Program-made: the position numbers and the translations under genes | NCBI RefSeq assembly: GCF_018320785.1 | Contig: NC_054866.1 | Span: 4,863,084 to 4,927,083, forward strand | Reading direction: 5' to 3' | Origin: Cheilinus undulatus | Lineage: Eukaryota; Chordata; Actinopteri; Labriformes; Labridae | DNA length: 64,000 nucleotides | In this document: positions 24,131 to 34,264 of the stretch, one piece after another | Layout of the letters: each line of letters opens with the position of its first letter | How positions within the stretch are numbered: position 1 is the first letter of the stretch | The notes under the pieces: model-generated | The model's input: only the letters and a program-made list of their open reading frames with translations | Told to the model about the DNA's origin: nothing | The model's database searches: none

Positions 24131-24822
24131 ATAATTCTGGCACTTTAAATGCTGCTTTATAAATACAATTTACTTTATTATTTCAATTTGTCAACGTAAA
24201 CCTCCTTTTCCTTATCAGCTTTTATTGGGGATTGACTGATCCAGCTCTTTCAGCTCTGATACTTGGGCTTTGAGTGGTTATAGTGCTATTGACCCAGTCA
24301 ACACCAGTGGTACATTAACACACTTCAAATTTTACTCCTGGCACCTGGGGTTCAGAGCGCCAAGGCCACTGCCTTCGCCTGCCACCTGGTCTGCAATTCA
24401 CCTGACACCAATGGTTTTTCCTGCAGATGATGGACCCAACTGGGCCCCATGGAGAGATCGTGGGTACCAAATTGGCTTGAGTGAGTAAATTGGCTCAGTG
24501 TCCTGTGACTGCGAATGACATAACACAGTTTGACTGACAGGACGTTTGCATGTGTGGAACAACCCCCCCCCCACACACACACACACAACCCCACACCCAC
24601 TTACACACACAGGTCTGGCTCCAGGAGGGTGATCTGGTTTCCCTTTCAGCCAATGTTGCTTCTAATACAGATCAGGTCTTTGAATGGCACTTCATCTGTA
24701 CCTTCCCCTGAGACTAATGTGCCTTAGGAAACTACCAAAAACTAATTGTCGCTATCAAAACAGTTTCATAATTTATTGGGCTACTCAAACCCCACCACCA
24801 TGATAAGGTGGCAGTTCACCTA
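24131..24822. other. Non-coding stretch with a short CA/C run
   Basis: A C-run and (CA)n lie at 24563-24612. Nothing coding is recognised. Confidence 0.45.
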
Positions 24823-25475
24823 AACTAATAATAACAATAATAATAATAATAATAACGTTATTTATATAGCACCTTTAAAAACATATGTTTACAAAGTGCT
24901 TTAACAGAGCAGGAACTCAGGGATTCACAAAAAACAAAGAACAAATGAGCAATAAACCAGACAGAAAAAGTCTTGATAATCAAACAGAAGATCAAAACAA
25001 ACTGAAACACAGAAGTCTATGAAAATAGCACAGTTGGAAGGAATGCGAGGTACATAGACACATAGATGATCCTGAAGGCAGTCAAAACACTAAAATGTGA
25101 AAATATCCAGGAAAAGACAGTATGATATGAATCGAAAATAAAACTGTATACACATAAATAAGACGACACCACATCATAAGCAATAAGACAAAAATAAGAG
25201 TGATAATTAAAAAAAAGGTTAAAGGAAGTGTCACATAAAAGCAATTCTGTAAAAGTGAGTTTTAAGGAGTGATTTAAAAGATGTTACTGAATCTGCTAGC
25301 CTTATATTCCAGGGCAGGTCGTTCCAAAGTCCAGGGGCCCTGACAGTACTGCTCAGCCTTTGCTGTTGTTTCAGCAGCAGTCTGCTAGAGAGCTGAGGGC
25401 GGGGCAGGATAGCATGCACGTGCCCGCTGTAAACAGCAGCACAGAGCTGACTAGCACATTCCCCAGCCATTCGGT
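24823..25475 (-). mobile_element. LINE 3' end, 5'-truncated
   Basis: The minus-strand frame ends HAILPRPQLSSRLLLKQQQ, then APGLWNDLPWNIRLADSVTS and FKSLLKTHF, the C-terminus common to many fish LINEs ('AP.LWN.LP...R..DS...FK..LKT'). The 3' end carries TATATAAATAACG and an (ATT)n tail at 24823-24856, as in L2-type LINEs. The rest of the reverse transcriptase is missing through 5' truncation. Confidence 0.75.
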
Positions 25476-25861
25476 TCTGGATTAGACTGGTGCATTCTTA
25501 GTGTTTATCATTTTTACCTGAAACCTTATTGCAAGAACTGAAAACCAACTGAACACTAATCTCATCTGACTATCAGTAGTAATTACCATACAATGTGCAA
25601 TAGCCTACTTACTGTCTTCATTTTTGGATCTTTAAGTGGAGGCAAGTGCCGCTAAAGGGTAGAGGAAGAGTGAGTTGCAATTCATTGGTCATAACTGTTT
25701 CATTATAATTAATTACAGAAAAGAGTAATTGACTGTTATGAGGTGATTGCTTATGTAATAGCTGGCACTTATGGCCACCTTTGCTTTTCTTCACCATATT
25801 CTGTCAGTTCTAGAAATTATCTGCAAAGCATGCTGTGCATTGTTTTCTGATGTGCTAATTC

Positions 25862-25950
25862 TACAGCTGCAAGAAAAAGTATGTGAACCCTTTGGGATTT
25901 CTTGGATTACGGCATAAATTGGTTATAAAAATGTGTTCTGATCTTCATCT
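25862..25950 (+). repeat. Tc1-type terminal repeat, fragment
   Basis: CTGCAAGAAAAAGTATGTGA followed by CCCTTTGGGATTTCTTGG matches a common fish Tc1-related terminal sequence. No transposase or opposite end is seen. Confidence 0.5.
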
Positions 25951-26654
25951 AAGGCCAGCCACGCACTAGATGATTTTTTAATCTGAAACGATTTTAAAAC
26001 TGTGAGAGACCACAGACTTCAGGACAATTTCCAAATATTTTTCATCTTTAATACTTTGAATGCACACACTAGACGACTCAGCCAGACTGTCAGATCACTG
26101 GAGACCACACACCTGCCCACCTGCTTACGACCTTGCATGATCAACTACGTACTCTTTACAGTAAATTTCTGGCAACCACAACTGCCAGTAATTTACCGTA
26201 AAATTTAAGTAGTTAGCATAAAACATCGTTAAACATCATACAGATGTACTGTTTTTATTACTGAGATAGACTGTATTTTAGGTTTAAGTAATTTACTGTA
26301 AACAGGTTTATTTCGTTATCGTGATTTTTACTGTTAAGCAATGTAGAAAGTGTTATAAAAAAGCTGCACTGTTTACAGCAAATTACTGTAAAAATGGTTC
26401 CAGTACAACTGTTATTTTCACAGCAAATTTAAATATGTATGTTTATAATACTGATTTTTCTTCACAGAAATTAACAATAAAAAAATAATAGGGTTTGTAG
26501 TGTAATAATTACGGTTGGAGAATGATTACACCATTTTGTGTTATACATTTTCACCATTTTTTTACGGTAAATTTCTGGCGACCACAGCAGATCAAAAATT
26601 TAACAGTTTTCTTTTCAGTAACACAAGAGGTTGAAACAACAACTTCTCTGTTTC
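25951..26654. repeat. Repeat-derived non-coding stretch (ACGGTAAATTTCTGGC family)
   Basis: The phrase GTAAATTTCTGGC.ACCACA occurs at 26160 and again at 26569, with ACTGTAA/TTACAGTAA phrases between. This is a familiar fish repeat. A second MITE-like end may start at 25953 (AGGCCAGCCACGCACTAGAT). Confidence 0.5.
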
Positions 26655-26726
26655 TGCCGAAACCCGAGTGGAACCAGGGACCTTTAGATCTTAAGTCTAA
26701 TGCTCTCCCAACTGAACTATTTCCAC
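26655..26726 (-). pseudogene. tRNA-Phe pseudogene, kind A diverged
   Basis: The acceptor strand reads GTGGAAATAG, the T stem is broken (CACTCGGG) and the anticodon loop is altered (TTAAGA). Confidence 0.75.
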
Positions 26727-26900
26727 AGAAAAGGACAGGATTGGATAGGGAAAAAAGAATTTTCATGGACAGGAAGCGACATAGAGAAGTGGAAGGACAC
26801 ACTAATGTAGTGCTGAAGAACTCACGTTTTCCTATTGTGCCATCGGAGCTAAAACTGGAACTTTCCCACACAAGGGATTGGAATAACAGTTCACTGTTGT

Positions 26901-26975
26901 TGCCATAACCCGGGATTGAACCAGGGACCTTTAGGTGTCTTCAGTCTAACGCTCTCCCAACTGAGCTGTTTAGGC
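26901..26975 (-). pseudogene. tRNA-Phe pseudogene, kind A diverged
   Basis: Two extra bases in the anticodon arm and an acceptor mismatch (GCCTAAACAG) break the fold. Confidence 0.75.
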
Positions 26976-27131
26976 ACAGAAGGATAAGAATGGATTGGGA
27001 AAAAGAATTTTCATGGACAGGAAGCGACACACTGATGTGGCGCCGCAGAGCTCACGTTTTACTATCGTGCTGTTGGAGCTAAATGTTGAATTTTCCAATA
27101 CAAGGGCTTGGAAGGACCATTCCTCTGTTTC

Positions 27132-27204
27132 TACCGAAACCCGGGATTGAACCAGGGACCTTTAGATCTTCAGTCTAACGCTGTCCCAACTGAGCTATTT
27201 CGGC
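27132..27204 (-). tRNA. tRNA-Phe (GAA), near-intact copy
   Basis: Two differences from the perfect copies: the last acceptor base makes a G-U pair with base 1, and base 22 makes a C-C clash in the D stem. A and B boxes are otherwise kept. Confidence 0.55.
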
Positions 27205-27377
27205 ACAAAAGGACAGGAATGGATTGGGAAAAGCATGTTCATGGACAGGAAGCGCCACAGAAAAGTGGAAGGACAAACTGATGTGGCGCCGCAGAACTCA
27301 CGTTCTACTATCATGCCGTTGGAGCCAAAGGTTGAATTTTCCCACACAAGGGCTTGGAACGACCATTCGTCTGTTTC

Positions 27378-27448
27378 TGCCGAAACCCCGGGATTGAACC
27401 AGGGCCCTTTAGATCTTCAGTCTAATGCTCTCCCAACTGAGATTTGGC
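27378..27448 (-). pseudogene. tRNA-Phe pseudogene, kind B
   Basis: It has the GCCAAATCTCAG 5' end, an extra base in the T-arm side, and G26 changed to A. Confidence 0.75.
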
Positions 27449-27603
27449 ACAAAAGGACAGGAATGGATTGGGAAAAAAAATATTCAAAGAAAGGAACCGA
27501 CACACTGATGTGGCACCGCAGAACTCATGTTTTCCTTTGTTGCAGATAGAGAAAAAATATAATACCTTTCAAACCAGGGTAAGAAGGACAGTTCCTCTGT
27601 TTC

Positions 27604-27672
27604 TGCCGAAACCCGGGATTGAACCAGAGACCTTTAGACCTTCAGTCTACTGTCTCCCAACTGAGATTTGGC
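27604..27672 (-). pseudogene. tRNA-Phe pseudogene, kind B
   Basis: Kind B 5' end with a further base lost near position 26 and base 38 changed. Confidence 0.75.
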
Positions 27673-27844
27673 CCAAAAAAACAAGAACGGATTGGGAAAA
27701 AGAATATTCATGGACAGGAAGCGACACAGAAAAGTGGAAGGACACACTGATGTGGTGTGGCAGAACTCATGCTTCCCTTGTTGCAGATGGAGCGTTAGTT
27801 TTAACATTGCCACACTGGGGTATGAAGGACAGTTTGTCTGTTTC

Positions 27845-27917
27845 TGCTGAAACCCGGGATTGAACCAGGGACCTTTAGATCTTCAGTCTAACGCTCTCCC
27901 AACTGAGCTATTTCGGC
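27845..27917 (-). tRNA. tRNA-Phe (GAA), near-intact copy
   Basis: A single difference, G70 to A, opens the C3-G70 acceptor pair. Promoter boxes are intact. Confidence 0.6.
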
Positions 27918-28088
27918 ACAATGAAAGGATTGGATAGGGAAACAGAAAATTCATGGACAGGAAGCACCACAGACAAGTGGAAGGACACACTAATGTGGTG
28001 CTGCAGAACTCAAGTTTTCCTTTGTTGCAGATAGAGCAATAGCACAATAACTCTCACACCAGGGTAAGAAGGACACTTCCTCTGTTTC

Positions 28089-28158
28089 TGCCGAAACCCA
28101 GGATTGAACCAGGGACCTTTAGATCATCAGTCTCATGCTCTCCCAACTGAGATTTGGC
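28089..28158 (-). pseudogene. tRNA-Phe-derived pseudogene with anticodon GAT, kind B
   Basis: The anticodon loop reads CTGATGA, giving GAT in place of GAA. The anticodon stem and D region also differ (TCTCATGC on the plus strand). Kind B 5' end. Confidence 0.75.
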
Positions 28159-28329
28159 CCAAAAAAACAGGAATGGATTGGGAAAAGCATGTTCATGGAC
28201 AGGAAGCAACACAGACAAGTGGAAGGACACACTGACGTGGCACTGCAGAACTCAAGTTTTTTTTGTTGCAGATAGAGCAAAAGTATAAAAAGTCTCACAC
28301 CAGGGTATGAAGGACAGTTCCTCTGTTTC

Positions 28330-28398
28330 TGCTGAACACAGGATTGAACCAGGGACCTTTAGATCTTCAGTCTAACACTCTCCCAACTGATATTTGGC
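28330..28398 (-). pseudogene. tRNA-Phe pseudogene, kind C
   Basis: 5' end GCCAAATATCAG, with bases missing in the 3' acceptor strand. Confidence 0.75.
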
Positions 28399-28554
28399 AC
28401 CAAAGGAAAAGAATGGATTGGGAAAAAGAATTTTCATGGACAGGAAGCGACACACTGATGTGGTGCCGCAGAAGTCAAGTTTTACTATCGTGCCGTTGGA
28501 GCTAAAGGTTGAATTTTCCCACACAAGGGCTTGTGACGACCATTCCTCTGTTTC

Positions 28555-28627
28555 TGCCGAAACCCGGGATTGAACCAGGGACCTTTAGATCTTCAGTCTA
28601 ACGCTCTCCCAACTGAGCTATTTCGGC
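28555..28627 (-). tRNA. tRNA-Phe (GAA), perfect copy, start of higher-order unit 1
   Basis: Identical over 73 nt to the copy at 11707. The first run of T downstream (T5, plus strand 28418-28427) is about 130 nt past the tRNA 3' end. Confidence 0.95.
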
Positions 28628-28799
28628 ACAAAAAGACAATATCGGATAGGGAAACAGAAAATTCATGGACAGGAAGTGCCACAAAAATGTGGAAGGACAT
28701 ACTGATGTGGAACCACACAACTCACATTTTCCTTGTTGCAGATATAGCAAAAGTATAAAAACTCTCACACCATGGTAAGAAGGACAGTTTGTCTGTTTC

Positions 28800-28869
28800 T
28801 GCCGAAACCTGGGATTGAACCAGGGACCTTTAGATCTTCAGTCTAACGCTCTCCCAACTGAGATTTGGC
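28800..28869 (-). pseudogene. tRNA-Phe pseudogene, kind B
   Basis: Kind B 5' end with one T-stem substitution. A T-run (plus-strand A9) lies immediately upstream of its 5' end. Confidence 0.75.
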
Positions 28870-29044
28870 ACAAAAAAAAAACAGGAATGGATTGGGAAAA
28901 AGAATATTCATGGACAGGAAGCAACACAGACAAGTGGAAGGACACACTGATGTGGTGCTGTAGAACTCATGCTTCCCTTGTTGCAAATGGAGCATTAATT
29001 TTAAGATTGCCACACTGGGGTATGAAGGACAGTTTGTCTGTTTC

Positions 29045-29117
29045 TGCCGAAACCTGGGATTGAACCACGGACCTTTAGATCTTCAGTCTAATGCTCTCCC
29101 AACTGAGCTATTTCGGC
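29045..29117 (-). tRNA. tRNA-Phe (GAA), near-intact copy
   Basis: Full length and full acceptor. Two T-stem substitutions and G26 to A; one T-stem pair is lost. Confidence 0.5.
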
Positions 29118-29290
29118 ACAAAAAGACAAATTGGATAGGGAAACAGAAAATTCATGGACAGGAAGTGCCACAGAAAAGTGGAAGGACACACTGATGTGGC
29201 GCCGCAGAACTCACGTTCTACTATCATGCCGTTGGAGCCAAAGGTTGAATTTTCCCACACAAGGGCTTGGAACGACCATTTGCCTGTTTC

Positions 29291-29364
29291 TGCCTAAACC
29301 CTGGGATTGAAACAGGGACCTTTAGATCTTCAGTCTAACGCTCTCCCAACTGAGCTATTTTGGC
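29291..29364 (-). pseudogene. tRNA-Phe pseudogene, 74-nt variant
   Basis: One extra base beside the T stem, TTTAGGCA at the 3' acceptor strand and a GCCAAAATAG 5' end leave two acceptor mismatches. Confidence 0.7.
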
Positions 29365-29536
29365 ACAAAAGGACAGGAATGGATTGGGAAAAGCATGTTC
29401 ATGGACAGGAAGTGCCACAGAAAAGTGGAAGGACACACTGATGTGGCACCGCAGAACTCAAGTTTTCCTTTGTTGCAGATAGAGCAAAAGTATAAAAAGT
29501 CTCACACCAGGGTATGAAGGACAGTTCCTCTGTTTC

Positions 29537-29605
29537 TGCTGAACCCAGGATTGAACCAGGGCCCTTTAGATCTTCAGTCTAACGCTGTTCCAACTGATAT
29601 TTGGC
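29537..29605 (-). pseudogene. tRNA-Phe pseudogene, kind C
   Basis: 5' end GCCAAATATCAG, D-loop changes (GGAACAGC) and a shortened 3' acceptor strand. Confidence 0.75.
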
Positions 29606-29761
29606 ACCAAAGGAAAAGAATGGATTGGGAAAAAGAATTTTCATGGACAGGAAGCGACACACTGATGTGGTGCCGCAGAAGTCAAGTTTTACTATTGTGC
29701 TGTTGGAGCTAAAGGTTGAATTTTCCCACACAAGGGCTTGGAACAACCATTCCTCTGTTTC

Positions 29762-29834
29762 TGCCGAAACCCGGGATTGAACCAGGGACCTTTAGATCTT
29801 CAGTCTAACGCTCTCCCAACTGAGCTATTTCGGC
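29762..29834 (-). tRNA. tRNA-Phe (GAA), perfect copy, start of higher-order unit 2
   Basis: Identical over 73 nt to the other perfect copies and exactly 1207 bp from the copy at 28555. Confidence 0.95.
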
Positions 29835-30006
29835 ACAAAATGACAATATTGGATAGGGAAAAAGAATTTTCATGGACAGGAAGTGCCGCAAAAATGTGGA
29901 AGGACATACTGATGTGGAACCACACAACTCACATTTTCCTTGTTGCAGATATAGCAAAAGTATAAAAACTCTCACACCATGGTAAGAAGGACAGTTTGTC
30001 TTTTTC

Positions 30007-30076
30007 TGCTGAAACCTGGGATTGAACCAGGGACCTTTAGATCTTCAGTCTAACGCTCTCCCAACTGAGATTTGGC
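30007..30076 (-). pseudogene. tRNA-Phe pseudogene, kind B
   Basis: Kind B 5' end, one T-stem and one acceptor substitution. Counterpart of 28800 in the next higher-order unit. Confidence 0.75.
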
Positions 30077-30251
30077 ACAAAAAAAAAACAGGAATGGATT
30101 GGGAAAAAGAATATTCATGGACAGGAAGCAACACAGACAAGTGGAAGGACACACTGATGTGGTCCTGTAGAACTCATGCTTCCCTTGTTGCAGATGGAGT
30201 GTTAGTTTTAACATTGCCACACTGGGGTATGAAGGACAGTTTGTCTGTTTC

Positions 30252-30324
30252 TGCCGAAACCCGGGATTGAACCAGGGACTTTCCGATCTTCAGTCTAACG
30301 CTCTCCCAACTGAGCTATTTTGGC
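30252..30324 (-). pseudogene. tRNA-Phe pseudogene, full-length kind A
   Basis: 73 nt with anticodon GAA, but the anticodon stem 3' side and variable loop are changed (TCGGAAAG) and the acceptor has GCCAAAA. Confidence 0.65.
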
Positions 30325-30498
30325 ACAAAATGACAATATTGGATAGGGAAACAGAAAATTCATGGACAGGAAGTGCCACAGAAAAGTGGAAGGACACACT
30401 GATGTGGTGCCACAGAACCCACGTTCTACTATCATGCCGTTGGGGCCAAAGGTTGAATTTTCCCACACAAGGGCTTGGAACGACCATTCCTCTGTTTC

Positions 30499-30571
30499 TG
30501 CCGAAACCTGGGATTGGACCAGGAACCTTTAGATCTTCAGTCTAACGCTCTCCCAACTGAGCTATTTTGGC
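30499..30571 (-). pseudogene. tRNA-Phe pseudogene, full-length kind A
   Basis: 73 nt with anticodon GAA; substitutions in the T stem, T loop (TTCCAT...) and acceptor (GCCAAAA). Confidence 0.65.
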
Positions 30572-30743
30572 ACAAAAGGACAGGAATGGATTGGGAAAAG
30601 CATGTTCATGGACAGGAAGTGCCACAGAAAAGTGGAAGGACACACTGATGTGGCACCGCAGAACTCAAGTTTTCCTTTGTTGCAGATAGAGCAAAAGTAT
30701 AAAAAGTCTCACACCAGGGTATGAAGGACAGTTCCTCTGTTTC

Positions 30744-30812
30744 TGCTGAACCCAGGATTGAACCAGGGCCCTTTAGATCTTCAGTCTAACGCTGTTCCGA
30801 CTGATATTTGGC
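30744..30812 (-). pseudogene. tRNA-Phe pseudogene, kind C
   Basis: Counterpart of 29537 in the next higher-order unit, with one further D-loop change. Confidence 0.75.
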
Positions 30813-30967
30813 ACTAAAGGAAAAGAATGGATTGGGAAAAAGAATTTTCATGGACAGGAAGCAACACACTGATGTGGTGCCGCAGAAGTCAAGTTTTACT
30901 ATCGTGCTGTTGGAGCTAAAGGTTGAATTTTCCCACACAAGGGTTGGAACAACCATTCCTCTGTTTC

Positions 30968-31040
30968 TGCCGAAACCCGGGATTGAACCAGGGACCTTTA
31001 GATCTTCAGTCTAACGCTCTCCCAACTGAGCTATTTCGGC
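30968..31040 (-). tRNA. tRNA-Phe (GAA), perfect copy, start of higher-order unit 3
   Basis: Identical over 73 nt and 1206 bp from the copy at 29762. Confidence 0.95.
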
Positions 31041-31212
31041 ACAAAATGACAATATTGGATAGGGAAACAGAAAATTCATGGACAGGAAGTGCCACAAAAA
31101 TGTGGAAGGACATACTGATGTGGAACCACACAACTCACATTTTCCTTGTTGCAGATATAGCAAAAGTATAAAAACTCTCACACCATGGTAAGAAGGACAG
31201 TTTGTCTTTTTC

Positions 31213-31282
31213 TGCTGAAACCTGGGATTGAACCAGGGACCTTTAGATCTTCGGTCTAACGCTCTCCCAACTGAGATTTGGC
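31213..31282 (-). pseudogene. tRNA-Phe pseudogene, kind B
   Basis: Kind B 5' end; base 32 of the anticodon loop is changed (CCGAAGA) and the T stem carries one substitution. Confidence 0.75.
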
Positions 31283-31457
31283 ACAAAAAAAAAACAGGAA
31301 TGGATTGGGAAAAAGAATATTCATGGACAGGAAGCAACACAGACAAGTGGAAGGACACACTGATGTGGTCCTGTAGAACTCATGCTTCCCTTGTTGCAGA
31401 TGGAGTGTTAGTTTTAACATTGCCACACTGGGGTATGAAGGACAGTTTGTCTGTTTC

Positions 31458-31530
31458 TGCTGAAACCCGGGATTGAACCAGGGACCTTTAGACCTTCAGT
31501 CTAACGCTCTCCCAACTGAGCTATTTCGGC
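31458..31530 (-). tRNA. tRNA-Phe (GAA), near-intact copy
   Basis: Two differences: G70 to A in the acceptor and A38 to G in the anticodon loop. Both promoter boxes are intact. Confidence 0.55.
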
Positions 31531-31703
31531 ACAAAAAGACAAATTGGATAGGGAAACAGAAAATTCATGGACAGGAAGCAACACAGACAAGTGGAAGGAC
31601 ACACTGATGTGGCGCCGCAGAACTCACGTTCTACTATCATGCCGTTGGAGCCAAAGGTTGAATTTTCCCACACAAGGGCTTGGAACAACCATTTGTCTGT
31701 TTC

Positions 31704-31777
31704 TGCCTAAACCCCGAGATTGAAACAGGGACCTTTAGATCTTCAGTCTAACGCTCTCCCAACTGAGCTATTTTGGC
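31704..31777 (-). pseudogene. tRNA-Phe pseudogene, 74-nt variant
   Basis: Same type as 29291: extra base by the T stem and two acceptor mismatches. Confidence 0.7.
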
Positions 31778-31949
31778 ACAAAAGGACAGGAATGGATTGG
31801 GAAAAGCATGTTCATGGACAGGAAGTGCCACAGAAAAGTGGAAGGACACACTGATGTGGCACCGCAGAACTCAAGTTTTCCTTTGTTGCAGATAGAGCAA
31901 AAGTATAAAAAGTCTCACACCAGGGTATGAAGGGCAGTTCCTCTGTTTC

Positions 31950-32018
31950 TGCTGAACCCAGGATTGAACCAGGGCCCTTTAGATCTTCAGTCTAACACTC
32001 TCCCAACTGATATTTGGC
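31950..32018 (-). pseudogene. tRNA-Phe pseudogene, kind C
   Basis: 5' end GCCAAATATCAG and a shortened 3' acceptor strand. Confidence 0.75.
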
Positions 32019-32174
32019 ACCAAAGGAAAAGAATGGATTGGGAAAAAGAATTTTCATGGACAGGAAGCGACACACTGATGTGGTGCCGCAGAAGTCAAGT
32101 TTTACTATCGTGCTGTTGGAGCTAAAGGTCGAATTTTCCCACACAAGGGCTTGGAACAACCATTCCTCTGTTTC

Positions 32175-32247
32175 TGCCGAAACCCGGGATTGGACCAGGA
32201 ACCTTTAGATCTTCAGTCTAACGCTCTCCCAACTGAGCTATTTTGAC
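32175..32247 (-). pseudogene. tRNA-Phe pseudogene, full-length kind A
   Basis: 73 nt, anticodon GAA, with 5' end GTCAAAATAG and T-arm substitutions like 30499. Confidence 0.65.
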
Positions 32248-32422
32248 ACAAAAGGACAGGAATGGATTGGGAAAAGCATGTTCATGGACAGGAAGTGCCA
32301 CAGAAAAGTGGAAGGACAAACTGATGTGGCACGGCACAACTCATGTTTTTTTCGTTTGTTACAGATAGAGCAAAAGTATAAAAAGTCTCACACCATGGTA
32401 AGAAGGACAGTTCCTCTGTTTC

Positions 32423-32492
32423 TGCCGAAACCCGGGATTGAACCAGGGCCCTTTAGATCTTCAGTCTAACGCTCTCCCAACTGAGATTTGGC
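32423..32492 (-). pseudogene. tRNA-Phe pseudogene, kind B
   Basis: Kind B 5' end and one variable-loop change; otherwise close to the perfect sequence. Confidence 0.75.
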
Positions 32493-32644
32493 ACAAAAAA
32501 ACAGGAATGGGTTGGGAAAAAGAATATTAAAAGCAAGCGACACACTGATGAGGCGCCGCAGAAATCACATTTTATTATCGTGCTGTTGGAGCTAAAGGTT
32601 GAATTTTCCCACACAAGGGCTTGAAATGACCATTTCTCTGTTTC

Positions 32645-32717
32645 TGCCGAAACCCGGGATTGAACCAGGGACCTTTAGATCTTCAGTCTAACGCTCTCCC
32701 AACTGAGCTATTTCGGC
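32645..32717 (-). tRNA. tRNA-Phe (GAA), perfect copy, start of higher-order unit 4
   Basis: Identical over 73 nt. It is 1677 bp from the previous perfect copy: one higher-order unit plus two extra units. Confidence 0.95.
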
Positions 32718-32867
32718 ACAAAAAGACAATATCGGATAGGGAAACAGAGAATTCATGGACAGGAAGTGCCACAAAAATGTGGAAGGACATACTGGACATA
32801 GACACACATTGGAGCTTAAAGTTGAATTTTCCCACACAAGGGCTTGTAATGACCATTCCTCTGTTTC

Positions 32868-32937
32868 TGCCGAAACCCGGGATTGAACCAGGAACCTTTA
32901 GATCTTCAGTCTAACGCTCTCCCAACTGAAATTTGGC
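32868..32937 (-). pseudogene. tRNA-Phe pseudogene, kind B
   Basis: 5' end GCCAAATTTCAG; one variable-loop/T-stem change. Confidence 0.75.
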
Positions 32938-33110
32938 ACAAAAAAACAGGAATGGATTGGGAAAAAGAAAATTCATGGACAGGAAGCAACACAGACAAGT
33001 GGAAGGACACACTGATGTGGTCCTGTAGAACTCATGCTTCCCTTGTTGCAAAATGGAGCATTCGTTTTAACATTGCCACACTGGGGTATGAAGGACAGTT
33101 TGTCTGTTTC

Positions 33111-33183
33111 TGCTGAAACCCGGGATTGAACCAGGGACCTTTAGACCTTCAGTCTAACGCTCTCCCAACTGAGCTATTTCGGC
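33111..33183 (-). tRNA. tRNA-Phe (GAA), near-intact copy
   Basis: Same two differences as 31458 (G70 to A, A38 to G), so both descend from one variant. Confidence 0.55.
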
Positions 33184-33356
33184 ACAAAAAGACAAATTGG
33201 ATAGGGAAACAGAAAATTCATGGACAGGAAGCAAGACAGACAAGTGGAAGGACACACTGATGTGGCGCCGCAGAACTCACGTTCTACTATCATGCCGTTG
33301 GAGCCAAAGGTTGAATTTTCCCACACAAGGGCTTGGAACAACCATTTGTCTGTTTC

Positions 33357-33430
33357 TGCCTAAACCCCGGGATTGAAACAGGGACCTTTAGATCTTCAGT
33401 CTAACGCTCTCCCAACTGAGCTATTTTGGC
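33357..33430 (-). pseudogene. tRNA-Phe pseudogene, 74-nt variant
   Basis: Same type as 29291 and 31704. Confidence 0.7.
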
Positions 33431-33602
33431 ACAAAAGGACAGGAATGGATTGGGAAAAGCATGTTCATGGACAGGAAGTGCCACAGACAAGTGGAAGGAC
33501 ACACTGATGTGGCACCGCAGAACTCAAGTTTTCCTTTGTTGCAGATAGAGCAAAAGTATAAAAAGTCTCACACCAGGGTATGAAGGACCGTTCCTCTGTT
33601 TC

Positions 33603-33671
33603 TGCTGAACCCGGGATTGAACCAGGGACCTTTAGATCTTCAGTCTAACGTTCTTCCAACTGATATTTGGC
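33603..33671 (-). pseudogene. tRNA-Phe pseudogene, kind C
   Basis: 5' end GCCAAATATCAG; D-loop substitutions. Confidence 0.75.
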
Positions 33672-33843
33672 ACAAAAGGACAGGAATGGATTGGGAAAAG
33701 CATGTTCATGGACAGGAAGCGCCACAGATAAGTGGAAGGACACACTGATGTGGCACCGCAGAACTCAAGTTTTCCTTTGTTGCAGATAGAGCAAAAGTAT
33801 AAAAAGTCTCACACCAGGGTAAGAAGGACAGTTCCTCTGTTTC

Positions 33844-33912
33844 TGCTGAAGCCGGGATTGAACCAGGGCCCTTTAGATCTTCAGTCTAACGCTGTTCCAA
33901 CTGATATTTGGC
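33844..33912 (-). pseudogene. tRNA-Phe pseudogene, kind C
   Basis: 5' end GCCAAATATCAG; D-loop substitutions like 29537. Confidence 0.75.
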
Positions 33913-34068
33913 ACCAAAGGAAAAGAATGGATTGGGAAAAGGAATTTTTATGGACAGGAAGCGACGCACTGATGTGGCGCCGCAGAAGTCACGTTTTACT
34001 ATCGTGCCGTTGGAGCTAAAGGTTGAATTTTCCCACACAAGGGCTTGTGACGACCATTCCTCTGTTTC

Positions 34069-34141
34069 TCCCGAAATCCGGGATTGAACCAGGGAGCTTT
34101 AGATCTTCAGTCTAACACTCTCCCAACTGAGCTATTTTGGC
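34069..34141 (-). pseudogene. tRNA-Phe pseudogene, full-length kind A, diverged
   Basis: 73 nt with anticodon GAA; substitutions in the acceptor (GCCAAAA, ATTTCGGGA), T stem and variable loop. Confidence 0.7.
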
Positions 34142-34221
34142 ACAAAATGACAATATTGGACAGGGAAACAGAAAATTCATGGACGGGAAGCGCCACAGAA
34201 AAGTGGAAGGACACACTGATG

Positions 34222-34264
34222 TACCAGGGACCTTTAGATCTTCAGTCTTATGCTCTCCCAACTC
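34222..34264 (-). pseudogene. tRNA-Phe pseudogene, both ends missing
   Basis: Only the central part (D arm, anticodon arm and start of the T arm) remains. This is the left breakpoint where the array meets unrelated sequence. Confidence 0.75.

Larger units (their letters stand above)
26655..34264 (-). repeat. tRNA-Phe tandem array, block 2 (33 copies)
   Basis: Thirty-three tRNA-Phe-like units, all minus strand, lie 220-250 bp apart with a shared linker. Three kinds recur. Kind A has the full 73-nt fold. Kind B has the 5' end GCCAAATCTCAG, 3 nt shorter across the acceptor/D junction. Kind C has GCCAAATATCAG. From 28555 the order A-B-A-A-C repeats as a unit of about 1207 bp (starts 28555, 29762, 30968, 32645). 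The plus-strand frames starting 'MNQGPLDLQSN' are translations of the tRNA complement and not genes. Confidence 0.95.

Noticed and set aside
26655-34264. Array considered as a family of dispersed tRNA-derived SINEs
   Set aside because: Units are tandem, same strand and evenly spaced, with no A-rich tails or target duplications between them. A SINE-like unit plan remains possible but retrotransposition is not supported.
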